From: Psychroserpens ponticola
Lineage (GTDB): Bacteria > Bacteroidota > Bacteroidia > Flavobacteriales > Flavobacteriaceae
Direction of reading: 5' to 3'
DNA: 64,000 nt
Assembly: GCF_023556315.2 (NCBI RefSeq)
Contig: NZ_CP116221.1
Location: 2,739,001 to 2,803,000 of the forward strand
The notes under the pieces were generated by a model. It made no database searches. It saw nothing but the letters and a program-made list of their open reading frames with translations, and was not told where the DNA came from. Positions within the stretch are counted from its first letter, which is position 1; each line of letters begins with the position of its first letter. Positions 1 through 9,020 of the stretch are shown piece by piece. Position numbers and translations under genes: made by a program.

Positions 1-627
1 CCAAACCAAATCTACGGCATTATCCACTAAAACACCTGTTAGTTCTCCATTCTCCATGACGACTTCTCCTCCATCAACTTTAGTATTAATAGTGATGCCT
101 CCAAGATCTAAAGCAGCTTGATTACATAAAGTAGCGTGACCATCAATACGTATTAATGCAACAGGAGTTTCAGGAAATAGTTTGTCCAGCAACTTTTTAT
201 TTGGAAAAAATTTATCTTCCCAATCATTTTGATCCCAACCTCTACCTACAATATAGTCCAGTTCTTTTCCATTTTGAAAATCTAATACGCGTTTCATTAC
301 CTCTTCAAAACTTTTGGTTCCAACCAAATCGACATCTAGTTGGTCTAGACCTAGTCCTAAAAAGTGGCAATGTGCATCAATAAATCCAGGCACAATGGTT
401 TTACCTTGAACGTCAATTAGATTTTCTGAAGTGTATTTAGATTGAATGTCACTTGATGTTCCTATTTCTAAAAACTTCCCATCTTTAACAGCAAAGGCTT
501 CAGCTTTGCCGAAATCATTATTTACAGTATATACATTCGCATTACTGATGATTGAATCTACTTGTATTTTTTCTTTGGAACAAGAAGCACAAATGATTAA
601 AAGGAGAAGGATGGTTAGTTTTTTCAT
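1..627 (-). CDS. Amidohydrolase-family lipoprotein (YtcJ-like), C-terminal part outside window
   Basis: This is the first 209 codons of a gene reading leftward off the window edge; I translated it from the minus strand, starting at ATG 627. The N-terminus is a lipoprotein signal (MKK, a hydrophobic run, then Ala-Ser-Cys-Ser-Lys-Glu), so the protein is probably anchored in the outer membrane or periplasm. The mature part has the TIVPGFIDAHCHFLGLG segment, whose His-x-His is the metal-binding start of the amidohydrolase barrel. The later GRGWDQNDW and the GHATLCNQAAL stretch are typical of YtcJ-like enzymes. The substrate is unknown. The catalytic C-terminal half is not visible, so activity cannot be judged. 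Confidence 0.85.
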   Translation of the reverse strand, partial: MKKLTILLLLIICASCSKEKIQVDSIISNANVYTVNNDFGKAEAFAVKDGKFLEIGTSSDIQSKYTSENLIDVQGKTIVPGFIDAHCHFLGLGLDQLDVDLVGTKSFEEVMKRVLDFQNGKELDYIVGRGWDQNDWEDKFFPNKKLLDKLFPETPVALIRIDGHATLCNQAALDLGGITINTKVDGGEVVMENGELTGVLVDNAVDLVW

Positions 628-655
628 TGGATATTAGTTTTAAGCACAAAAATCA

Positions 656-675
656 GGTCTCGACTGCGCTCGACC
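656..675. repeat. Imperfect palindrome (GGTC...GACC), dispersed-repeat type
   Basis: An imperfect inverted repeat, GGTC-T-CGA-CTGCGC-TCG-ACC, lies in the spacer between the amidohydrolase start and the barrel-gene terminator. From memory, sequences of the type GGTCGAGCGCAGTCGAGACC are scattered between genes in many flavobacterial genomes. Only one copy is present in this window, so its repeat status is an inference. Confidence 0.5.
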
Positions 676-695
676 AGACAGCGTAGTAAAAATAC

Positions 696-732
696 AAAAA
701 GCATTCAATTCCATAAGAACGAATGCTTTTTT
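696..732. terminator. Bidirectional intrinsic terminator
   Basis: The arms AAAAAGCATTC (696-706) and GAATGCTTTTT (721-731) pair perfectly around a 14-base loop. They leave a T-run on both strands. The hairpin lies just past the stop of the leftward barrel gene (785) and most likely ends that transcript. Confidence 0.7.
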
Positions 733-753
733 AATATTTAGCTTTTTGATGAG

Positions 754-774
754 ATCCTGAATCAAGTTCAGGAT
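754..774. repeat. Perfect 8-bp palindrome, dispersed-repeat type
   Basis: ATCCTGAA-TCAAG-TTCAGGAT is a perfect 8-bp inverted repeat flanked by GATGAG and GACACT. The longer form (GTCATCCTGAACTTGATTCA) is, from memory, a very common intergenic palindrome in bacterial genomes. It lies 10 bp from the stop of the barrel gene and could stabilise its mRNA end. It is single-copy in this window. Confidence 0.5.
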
Positions 775-784
775 GACACTAGTA

Positions 785-2503
785 TCAAAAATCAAACTGA
801 TACGTCGCTCCAACTAAAAATTGAATCCCTTGAACAGGATAATTTAACCAACGTTGATACTCTTGATTTCCAATATTATTTGCTTTTGCAAAGGCAGATA
901 ATTGGTCATTAATTTTATAACCAACATGTGCATTTACATCAAAGAAACTATCTAATGTGATCGTTTGTGGTGCATCAACAGGCAAGAAACTCTGCTCGAT
1001 TGCAAATAGGTCTTTACGTTCACCTACAAAAAACAGATTAGCTCCAGCAAACCAATGCGCATCAATTTGATAATCTAGAAACAAGGACGCTTCAATGTCT
1101 GGTAAATTCCATGCTTCGGCTTGATCATCTGTATTATAAGCAAAATATTCAGCCTTCATGGTTAAATTAAAGTTTCGATTGACATCCACATTCAACTCTC
1201 CAGCCAACGAGAATGTATCGACATCATCATAAACAACACCCATCGAATTTCCCAATTGATAGTTCTCACTAGCAGTTCCTATTACAGGATTTGTTTTAAA
1301 TAAAGCGCGATTATTATCCGCTAAATAATGTCCGTTAATATTATAACTTAAACTATTAGATAGCTTTCCTCTCAATCCTATAGATACATTATAAATTTGA
1401 TCTGTAGGCGCTACAATTAAAGTAGGTGACACAAACGGATTTTCTTGTGCAAAATCGTAATATGAATTTTGAATTAAACCGCCTTCTATTCCACCATAAG
1501 CAATCATTAATTCATCGACTAATCGATAACTTGCTGTAATATTTGGGTAGACAAACAATTTGCTTTCACTAGCTTCGCGATCGTTAAGATATACTAAATT
1601 AACACCCAAATTTACAGTTAAATCATCTTGTTTCAATTGGTAACTTGGCGCTATTCCCAAATTAAAATTACCATAATTTAAGTCTTCATCTGCATAATAA
1701 TTTCTCTTAAAGGAACCTCCAATATAATCTATTGTTACCTCTGAAGTAATCAATTCGTCACTTATTGGAACATCAAATTCAGACTTTAGGATAAACCGAT
1801 TTTCACCTGAATCTTGATTATCTCCAAAGCGTCTATACAAAACGCTCCCATTTTTGATGATTTCATCTTCAAAACTGATTTGACCACCAAAATTTGCGGT
1901 ATAAAATGAATGATCAACATCAAACGTATTAATATCTTGATCTGGCAATCCATACCAATTATAACTTTGTAATTGAAATCCACCATTAACTTTCCAAGAA
2001 TAATCGCTAAGCTTCTGACTGTAATGAGCATTGAGTCCAGTTTCAGAAAAGTTGTTATCAAAATTAACACCTTCAATATCACCAGCTGAAGAATGATGAC
2101 TAAAATAACCACCAACACGTTCGGTATTACTTAAAGCGTGATTTAAATACACTTCACCTAAAATAGTCGTGTATGTGCCAACACCTAAAGATGCATAGTT
2201 ATCGTATAGCTTTACTGCTTTTTCTTTGTCTACTGTTGCGGCTTTTCCTTTTGCAGGTGTAAATGTTGAAGCCACAGGAATAGAAAAAATATTGTATTTA
2301 ATGTCTTTTTTCTTAGCTGTTGTAGAATCGTTTAAACTGGGCGTTTCTTTGATTTTAAAGGCGTCTGAAATTTTTGGTGTATAGGGCTTAACTACGTTTA
2401 CAGTTCCAGCATCGATAGAATCATTTTTCTGATCTTGTGCAAAAGACACGACAACATTAAAGCTTAGAATAATTAAAATTATATGTTTAAATCTGAAAGT
2501 CAT
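785..2503 (-). CDS. TonB-dependent-receptor-like outer-membrane beta-barrel protein
   Basis: This 572-residue protein has a signal peptide (hydrophobic residues 7-20, then SFAQ). A linker rich in Asp, Lys and Thr follows, and then about 450 residues of alternating polar and aromatic strands. These end in YQFDF, the aromatic C-terminus expected of an outer-membrane barrel. No plug domain is recognisable between the signal and the barrel, and it is shorter than a usual TonB receptor (700-1000 aa), so it is either a plug-less relative or a porin-like barrel. It starts 4 bp after the stop of the upstream 1008-aa TPR gene, so the two are almost certainly co-transcribed and may act together at the cell surface. 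The ligand is unknown. Confidence 0.75.
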   Translation of the reverse strand: MTFRFKHIILIILSFNVVVSFAQDQKNDSIDAGTVNVVKPYTPKISDAFKIKETPSLNDSTTAKKKDIKYNIFSIPVASTFTPAKGKAATVDKEKAVKLYDNYASLGVGTYTTILGEVYLNHALSNTERVGGYFSHHSSAGDIEGVNFDNNFSETGLNAHYSQKLSDYSWKVNGGFQLQSYNWYGLPDQDINTFDVDHSFYTANFGGQISFEDEIIKNGSVLYRRFGDNQDSGENRFILKSEFDVPISDELITSEVTIDYIGGSFKRNYYADEDLNYGNFNLGIAPSYQLKQDDLTVNLGVNLVYLNDREASESKLFVYPNITASYRLVDELMIAYGGIEGGLIQNSYYDFAQENPFVSPTLIVAPTDQIYNVSIGLRGKLSNSLSYNINGHYLADNNRALFKTNPVIGTASENYQLGNSMGVVYDDVDTFSLAGELNVDVNRNFNLTMKAEYFAYNTDDQAEAWNLPDIEASLFLDYQIDAHWFAGANLFFVGERKDLFAIEQSFLPVDAPQTITLDSFFDVNAHVGYKINDQLSAFAKANNIGNQEYQRWLNYPVQGIQFLVGATYQFDF

Positions 2504-2507
2504 ACGT

Positions 2508-5500
2508 TTAGTTTTGTTCAGTTTCTACTACTGAAGCATTTGTTTTTGCTTCTTCTGTTTTAATTGTATTCAATTCGGTTTGCGCTTCTGAAACCACATC
2601 ATCAAACTCGGCAAAGTTGGTGATGACACTTTCCAAAATATAAGTCGCTTGAAATGCATCTTCCAAAGCATAAAAGTTTTTAGCCATAAGCACTAATCCT
2701 TTTGCGCTATAATATTTATAACTGCTGTAATCTTTAGCTAATTTCTGAACGACAGTATTAGACGCTTCATGCTTTTGTTCTTTACTTTTAAAGTAAGCAT
2801 TGTAGTATAATGCTTCAGCAGCAAGAACTCCATTTGCTATCGTTTCAACTTTAGCATAAGCTATTTTCGCTTTGTCTTCATCTCCAGTTTTCATTGCAGA
2901 ACGCGCTATAATTATTTGAGCATCACTTTTCACTTTATTATCTAATTTAGAATTCTGAAGTGTTTTTTCTGCATAATTCACAGCTTCACTATAATCTTTT
3001 ATTTGATAATAGGCATTCATCAAATTAGATTGCGCATAGGTTATATTCTGAGGATAATCTGCTTCAGTTTCTAAACGTTTTAATAGAGGAATTGCTGTAT
3101 TCCAATTGGAATCATTTAGATGAATTTCTGATAATTTCACAATAGCTTGCTCTGTAAATTCGCCTTTTTGCTTTTCAATCACATACTCATAATGTGAACG
3201 TGCATTTTCAGGCAATTCCTTTTTTGAATATAATTCTGCGATATAAAAATGTGATTTCAATGCATGAATTCCATTTGGAAATTCATTCAAATACTTATTA
3301 AACTGACGAATAGCTGCATCTGTATTATTCTCTAAATATTGTTTTTCGGCTGCTAAATAAGCTGTATTATCTAATTCGGCATCAGAAACATCAACAAAAT
3401 CTAAAGTTCTTACCCAAGCTGCATATTCATCAACACGACCAAGATCGATATAAATCAAACGAGCTGTTTCGACAGCTTGATTGGCTTCATCTGTAGTTGG
3501 AAATTGGTTAGCAACTTTTTTAAACTTGGTTAATGCGCGTTCATTATCGTTAGTATTGTAAAATGACAAACCTTGACGCAATAAAGCTTTAGGAATAAAA
3601 ACACTATTAGAATATTCTGCCTTTAGTCGATCATACATAGACATCGCTTTATCAATCTCATTTGATTTCACATAGGAATTTGCGAGTTCATACATGGCAT
3701 CATCACGCAAAGACGATTTTGAGTATTCTTTTATAAAGGCATCTAAACCATTAATCTTTTTTGAACTTTCGCCTATATATCCATAACTCATGGTCTTTTG
3801 AAACATTGCATAATCTGATTCAATTTCATTCAACTGTATGGCTTTATCATAGGCTACAATCGCTTTGCTATAATTACTTGACACAAAATGACCATCACCA
3901 AGTCTTAAATACGCATCGTTGAGTCTTAATGTATCATCTTTATGATTATCAATAAATTTCTGAAAGCTTACTGTTGCCTGATCGTAGTTTTTAAGTTTAA
4001 AATACGTGTAGGCGATATTATAGTCGATGTTATTAAATTCACCAACTTGAGAAACTTCGCTTTCTTGCATGAATTGTTTAAACCCTATTAATGCCTCATC
4101 AAAATTACTAAGGTGGTAATCGGTTTCTGCTTTCCAAAATGTAGCTCTTGTGGTAAAAACAGGCGTTTTAGCTTCATTTATTGATATGTCAAATAAGGCT
4201 TTAGCTTCGTTATAATCGCCTTCATTATAGACTTCTATTCCTCTGTAAAAGGCCACTTTTTGATAAGCAACTCTATTTTCAAAACTCTTTTTGTTTTTTA
4301 AAAGTTTAATCGCTTCCTTATAATTTTTTGAGGTAATATAAGAGTCTATTAATAGTGTTTCAATTTCTTCTTTATAACTCGTGTCAGGATAGGTTTCTAA
4401 ATAACCCGATAAAACCTGTGGAACGGATTGGTATGGATTTCCGATTTCGTAACTAATTTTAGCATAGTTCAACCAAGCATCTTCCTGAATTTGTATATCA
4501 AAATCCATTTGAGATGCATTTCTAAAGGCATTTAATGCTTCTTGCTTTTTATTTAAGTTGATATAACTTTCACCTAAATGATAATAGGCATTTTGAGCAA
4601 CAGTATTGTTACCATCAATAATTTTATTGAATTCTGAAATGGCATTTTCAAAATCATTTTGTTGGTAATACGCATAACCCAATTGGTAATAATCGGTATT
4701 ATTCCATCGTCCTCGTTTTCCTTTATAGCCTTTTAAATATGGAATGGCTTCAGGATATTGTTGTAAGTTAAAATGACTTTCGCCAATAATTTTTGACAAT
4801 TGTGATTTTTCTTGTGGACTACTAGTGTCTAACTGATCAGTCGCTAATTCAATTGCTATTTCGAACTTACCAAGTTTAAAGTTTAAATCGGCTTGATAAT
4901 ATGACAATTTCTCTTTGTATTTCTCTTCATCACTTACCTGATCAAAATACGCGTTAGCCGTATCATAATCATCACCTTCATAAGCCATAAACCCAATATA
5001 ATATTTAGCTTGTGAACCATATTCTTCAGAATTAATAACACGGTTTAGATACTTATTAGCTCCAGTTTCATTTCCAGTAGAATATAAAGCATAACCATAA
5101 TTAAAATTGAATTTATTACGATCTGAACGCGCTATACTATTTTCATCAACTTTATCATACCACTTTCTCGCGTAGGAATATTTCCCATTTGAAAAATAAT
5201 AATCACCAACATCTAAAAATGCTGTATTCCGTTTCGTACTCGTTGGATAAGTATCAACAAAATCTTGAATTAAATCATCTGCATTTTTCTGATTTAAACG
5301 TACAGCACAATTCGCTATATAATAAGCACAATCTGACTCTAAAGTTTCATTTGGAGCTTCATTCTTTATTGCTTCAAACAAAGATTGAGCAGCTTGATAT
5401 TGCTTATTATTATAAAGTGTGAGTGCTTTTTGATAATCTACCAAATCACTAGTATAGGTAGCAGATTGTTGTGCTTGTAGGTATAAACTACACCACAAAA

Positions 5501-5534
5501 AAGTAAGTAAAACACTTAATTTTCTGAAAGTCAT
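2508..5534 (-). CDS. Large exported TPR-repeat protein
   Basis: A 1008-residue protein with an N-terminal signal peptide (residues 1-22, ending LQAQ). Nearly the whole remaining length is tetratricopeptide-like helical repeats: many A-x3-F/Y-x2-A-I-x3 units such as AIPYLKGYKG, AISEFNKIID and AIVAYDKAIQ. TPR solenoids bind other proteins, so this is probably a periplasmic or outer-membrane-attached scaffold. It is followed after 4 bp by the barrel gene and preceded by a clear promoter (5558-5588). The pairing with a barrel suggests a surface assembly or uptake complex, but no specific role can be read from the sequence. Confidence 0.8.
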   Translation of the reverse strand: MTFRKLSVLLTFLWCSLYLQAQQSATYTSDLVDYQKALTLYNNKQYQAAQSLFEAIKNEAPNETLESDCAYYIANCAVRLNQKNADDLIQDFVDTYPTSTKRNTAFLDVGDYYFSNGKYSYARKWYDKVDENSIARSDRNKFNFNYGYALYSTGNETGANKYLNRVINSEEYGSQAKYYIGFMAYEGDDYDTANAYFDQVSDEEKYKEKLSYYQADLNFKLGKFEIAIELATDQLDTSSPQEKSQLSKIIGESHFNLQQYPEAIPYLKGYKGKRGRWNNTDYYQLGYAYYQQNDFENAISEFNKIIDGNNTVAQNAYYHLGESYINLNKKQEALNAFRNASQMDFDIQIQEDAWLNYAKISYEIGNPYQSVPQVLSGYLETYPDTSYKEEIETLLIDSYITSKNYKEAIKLLKNKKSFENRVAYQKVAFYRGIEVYNEGDYNEAKALFDISINEAKTPVFTTRATFWKAETDYHLSNFDEALIGFKQFMQESEVSQVGEFNNIDYNIAYTYFKLKNYDQATVSFQKFIDNHKDDTLRLNDAYLRLGDGHFVSSNYSKAIVAYDKAIQLNEIESDYAMFQKTMSYGYIGESSKKINGLDAFIKEYSKSSLRDDAMYELANSYVKSNEIDKAMSMYDRLKAEYSNSVFIPKALLRQGLSFYNTNDNERALTKFKKVANQFPTTDEANQAVETARLIYIDLGRVDEYAAWVRTLDFVDVSDAELDNTAYLAAEKQYLENNTDAAIRQFNKYLNEFPNGIHALKSHFYIAELYSKKELPENARSHYEYVIEKQKGEFTEQAIVKLSEIHLNDSNWNTAIPLLKRLETEADYPQNITYAQSNLMNAYYQIKDYSEAVNYAEKTLQNSKLDNKVKSDAQIIIARSAMKTGDEDKAKIAYAKVETIANGVLAAEALYYNAYFKSKEQKHEASNTVVQKLAKDYSSYKYYSAKGLVLMAKNFYALEDAFQATYILESVITNFAEFDDVVSEAQTELNTIKTEEAKTNASVVETEQN

Positions 5535-5557
5535 TAGGTTCGATTTTTAATTGATGC

Positions 5558-5588
5558 CAAAAATAATTTATCTAAAATCTATAACGCA
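5558..5588 (-). promoter_or_regulatory. Bacteroidota-type promoter for the TPR/barrel operon
   Basis: On the minus strand TTG (5588-5586) is followed after 20 bases by TATTTTTG (5565-5558), matching the -33 TTG / -7 TAnnTTTG pattern of Bacteroidota primary-sigma promoters. The start codon at 5534 leaves a leader of roughly 15-20 bases. Confidence 0.6.
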
Positions 5589-5777
5589 ATAATCGTGCTA
5601 TAATTATACACAGACTTATTAAAAGGACTATAAAAACAAGAATATGTTACATTCAACGTTTCATATGGGATACAAATAAACTTGTGTTTGATTTAAAGAA
5701 TTGATTTTTTAAAATTGGAATTTGGTTTATTTTTATAATACATTTACATTTTAGAACACACGTCTTAATCTTTCTAT

Positions 5778-6461
5778 ATGTCTGAAACTATTTTACAACT
5801 CAAAAATGCTTCAATTTATCAAGGTGATAACATGGTATTGTCTGATGTTAATATTGAAATGAACAAAGGTGATTTTGTGTATCTCATTGGGAAAACTGGC
5901 AGTGGTAAAAGTAGTTTTATGAAAACACTTTATGGCGACTTACAACTAACTGAAGGTGAAGGTCATATTGTAGATTATGATTTAAGAACCTTAAAAGAAA
6001 ATGACATTCCGTTTTTAAGACGAAAATTGGGTATTGTATTTCAGGATTTCAAACTATTACCAGATCGTACGATTAATAGCAACTTAGAATTTGTACTTAA
6101 AGCAACTGGTTGGAAAGATAAAACCAAAATTTCTGAACGCATTGATGCTGTTTTAGATAAAGTAGCTATGAAAACCAAAGGGTTTAAGTTTCCTCATGAA
6201 TTATCTGGAGGAGAACAGCAACGTATCGCCATAGCGAGAGCCTTATTGAACGAACCAGAACTTATATTAGCTGATGAACCTACTGGAAATCTAGATCCTC
6301 AAACCAGCATTGAAGTGATGGAAGTCTTAAGAGACATCAATAATAATGGGAATACGATTTTAATGGCAACACATGATTATGCTTTACTTTTAAAGTATCC
6401 AAGTAAAACATTAAAGTGTGATGAAAACAAGGTATTTGAAGTTGTACAGCGTAAAAACTAA
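5778..6461 (+). CDS. ftsE: FtsE-like ABC transporter ATP-binding protein
   Basis: A 227-residue ABC ATPase with every canonical motif: Walker A GKTGSGKS (38-45), Q-loop VFQDFKLLP (about 88-95), signature LSGGEQQ (142-148), Walker [10 protein letters not shown] (162-170) and an H-loop ATHD near 198. The Q-loop and size match FtsE, the ATPase that works with the membrane protein FtsX to control peptidoglycan hydrolases during division. No ftsX lies next to it, and it is monocistronic here. Its 3' end overlaps the stop of the convergent beta-helix gene by 4 bp. LolD/MacB-type ATPases are the alternative. Confidence 0.8.
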   Translation: MSETILQLKNASIYQGDNMVLSDVNIEMNKGDFVYLIGKTGSGKSSFMKTLYGDLQLTEGEGHIVDYDLRTLKENDIPFLRRKLGIVFQDFKLLPDRTINSNLEFVLKATGWKDKTKISERIDAVLDKVAMKTKGFKFPHELSGGEQQRIAIARALLNEPELILADEPTGNLDPQTSIEVMEVLRDINNNGNTILMATHDYALLLKYPSKTLKCDENKVFEVVQRKN

Positions 6462-8080
6462 AAACCCAACCATTTAAAAAAGCGCTTAAAGATGTTATCT
6501 TTTTCATCTGAAACTGGAGTGCTTCTTTGCGCATTAAATTCGATTACAAAAACACCAAAGTTGGAAGGCGTTTTTTGTGCTGTAGTATTATGCAACGGTT
6601 TTTCAAATGCCGATAATTGCATTGGAAATGTGATTTTTCGATCTTCAGACAATGTTCCTGTTTGCAGTATCACGTTTGAATTTTCAACATCATAAATACG
6701 ATAACTCAAGCCTTCTTTTAAAGCGGGTTTTGAAAAATCAACGAGAACATCCAGACCATCTTTCTGAAATAAAACCACTTTATAAGTTAAATCTCTATGC
6801 TGGTATTTAGTAACATTAACAACCGATGGCATATCAAATTCCTTGATGTGCTGCCATATACTACTTTGATCAATACCAAAGTTTGATTGCCATCTTTCTA
6901 AATTATAATCTTTATCTCCTGCAACTCTGAAACTGGCGCTTTTTTTGGTAAAATAGATGTTGTTTTTGAAATTCCAATGATTAATATGTTCTAACACTGA
7001 AGCATTAAGAGTCACATATCCTGAATATATTCTATTGTTTTCAAATGTTAATGATTTAGCATGAAGTATTCGCAAAGCGTTATTTCTACCTATAATAACA
7101 TTGCCTGTTATTGTTACATTTTCAACAGGAGCGTTTTTATTAAAACCAATCGTTAGCGAAGCTGCATCTCCTCCAATCTGACCATTTTTAATATCTGAAT
7201 TATGGTAGAAAAAATTTGATTCTACCTTTACATTTTTGGCAATATTTATTCCATTCAAATCACCTGAAGCAATGATAAGATTATCTTTAAACTGTTGCGC
7301 AGGATTGCCATTATTGAATATAACATTGTTTTTTATCTCATAGTTTTTAACATATTCATATTTAGCTTTTTTATTTGCAGACCAAACTTCAACACCTTTA
7401 TAATAGTTATTAAAAATGATGCAATTCTGTATAATACGAGTTTTACTACTAATATTTTGAGTATACATGCCTTCGCTTATACCTCTGCCGTCTCTTGCAA
7501 TGTATCCATTATTAGAAATGACACAGCCATCAAATAAACTTCCTCCAGTTTGCTTCCATGAGCCAACTCCAAGGCCAGGATTATTATGTATTTTAAGATT
7601 AATAAATTGACAATCTTCACCAGAAGAATGCTCTAATCCTGTAATGACTTCAAAATCTTCATCTTTAGCATTTCTGGAGAAATATCCTAAACATGTGATT
7701 TCAAAATTTTTAAAAATGACTTGTTTTCCTTTGACTTCAAGTACATTTTTGTTTGAAGAATTTACATTTCCATTTAAAATAATTTTTTCCTTTTTAAAAC
7801 CAGAAACAGTGATAAATGTATTGCTTTTAAGACTTTGAAGCGTACTAATAAATCTGCCGTTATAAATACCTTGATGCAACCAAATTGTATCACCAGAATT
7901 CACTATATCAGGCTTTTGACTAAGTGCAGTTTGTAAGTCCCAAGGATTATTAATCGTCCCTGTTCCGTTTTGTGTTCCTGGAGTTTCATTGTGATCTTTT
8001 GGAAACACATGAAATTCTTCTTGTCCATAAGACACGATATACATACATAGACAAACAATATGGATTAAAAACTGCTTCAT
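6458..8080 (-). CDS. Secreted right-handed parallel beta-helix protein
   Basis: A 540-residue protein with a signal peptide (residues 1-19, ending SYGQ). It then has the opening typical of secreted beta-helix proteins (GTINNPWDLQTAL, DTIWLHQGIYNGRF). The middle carries many N-rich repeat turns (FKNFEITCLG, IKNNVIFNNG, ITGNVIIGRNN), characteristic of a pectate-lyase-like parallel beta-helix. The C-terminal 130 residues form a separate beta-rich domain. Such folds act as polysaccharide lyases, epimerases or hydrolases, but no catalytic residues could be assigned. It is a single gene convergent with the FtsE-like gene, next to the polysaccharide locus. Confidence 0.75.
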   Translation of the reverse strand: MKQFLIHIVCLCMYIVSYGQEEFHVFPKDHNETPGTQNGTGTINNPWDLQTALSQKPDIVNSGDTIWLHQGIYNGRFISTLQSLKSNTFITVSGFKKEKIILNGNVNSSNKNVLEVKGKQVIFKNFEITCLGYFSRNAKDEDFEVITGLEHSSGEDCQFINLKIHNNPGLGVGSWKQTGGSLFDGCVISNNGYIARDGRGISEGMYTQNISSKTRIIQNCIIFNNYYKGVEVWSANKKAKYEYVKNYEIKNNVIFNNGNPAQQFKDNLIIASGDLNGINIAKNVKVESNFFYHNSDIKNGQIGGDAASLTIGFNKNAPVENVTITGNVIIGRNNALRILHAKSLTFENNRIYSGYVTLNASVLEHINHWNFKNNIYFTKKSASFRVAGDKDYNLERWQSNFGIDQSSIWQHIKEFDMPSVVNVTKYQHRDLTYKVVLFQKDGLDVLVDFSKPALKEGLSYRIYDVENSNVILQTGTLSEDRKITFPMQLSAFEKPLHNTTAQKTPSNFGVFVIEFNAQRSTPVSDEKDNIFKRFFKWLGF

Positions 8081-8137
8081 ATCCTTGAATTACAATTACT
8101 ATACCATTTCAAAAACGTCATACATTAAAACCGTTTA

Positions 8138-8965
8138 CTAATTCTTCTTTTTATAAAAATGCGGATTTTTACGAATTCCTTTTTTAAACACTTTCCGAAC
8201 AAGCATTCTAAGGCTCGCATCTAAGTCTAAAATAATATTAGTAAAAGTATCTTCAGGACGTCCTCTAAATTTTGTCACATGAAACGTATCCGTTTCTTTT
8301 AAAGGTGCATCACTAAAATAGTAATTTGAAATGCAGCATCTACTTCTATCTACTAAAACTTGATTAACAGAATGCCAAGACGTATCATGTGTTGCCATTA
8401 CTGCTAACCTATTGAATTTACTTTCAATAACTACAGGTTCATTTTTTGGACCATTTGGCCAAATCTCTAAATGACCTCCATTTTTAGAATCCCAATCTGG
8501 AGTAACGTAATACAGTAAATTTAATATTCTCCAACGTTCACGTTCGGCATCATGTGAATTATCTAAATGCGGATTCAAAAAATTATGATGAGCCATTTGT
8601 GATAATCCGCCAGCATATAAAGAATCATCTGCATATAAGCTATCAATACTACAAATTTCACCTATTAGGCTTACAATTTTTGGATCTTGAAACGCATAAA
8701 GTACCTGCTCTAAAAGTTCATTATGCTTGTCCATTTGAGCAGAAACGTATTTATATTCTCGTATGCTTTTTAAGCATCGCATTTCTGAAGTATCAGGAAA
8801 TACATCAAAGCATTGTTTAGCAAGATCTTCTGGAAGCAAATCATCGATATAAAAAAAACCAATTTGATTTTTAGAAGCGTCATAAGTCACTTTTAATTCG
8901 TCTTTATTTTCGATTATCTTGTTATATATAAGTTCTGAAATGTCTTTTGATTTAGAACTATCCAT
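8138..8965 (-). CDS. 2-oxoglutarate/Fe(II)-dependent oxygenase family protein
   Basis: I start this at the ATG at 8965 (275 aa). An upstream ATG at 9022 would overlap the start codon of the divergent glycosyltransferase and adds a basic stretch without family character. The double-stranded beta-helix motif is visible: His-x-Asp in NPHLDNSH (H133, D135), a distal His in TSWHSVNQ (H198), and an Arg in VDRSRCC that would hold 2-oxoglutarate. It resembles prolyl-4-hydroxylase-like enzymes found at the edges of surface-polysaccharide loci. The substrate, sugar or protein, is unknown. The segment DSLYADDSLYA is a small internal duplication. Confidence 0.75.
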   Translation of the reverse strand: MDSSKSKDISELIYNKIIENKDELKVTYDASKNQIGFFYIDDLLPEDLAKQCFDVFPDTSEMRCLKSIREYKYVSAQMDKHNELLEQVLYAFQDPKIVSLIGEICSIDSLYADDSLYAGGLSQMAHHNFLNPHLDNSHDAERERWRILNLLYYVTPDWDSKNGGHLEIWPNGPKNEPVVIESKFNRLAVMATHDTSWHSVNQVLVDRSRCCISNYYFSDAPLKETDTFHVTKFRGRPEDTFTNIILDLDASLRMLVRKVFKKGIRKNPHFYKKKN

Positions 8966-9020
8966 GTTTGTCTTTTTTGAGTACTGCAATTTAACGCTTT
9001 TAATTCTTATTTTAGCAGTC

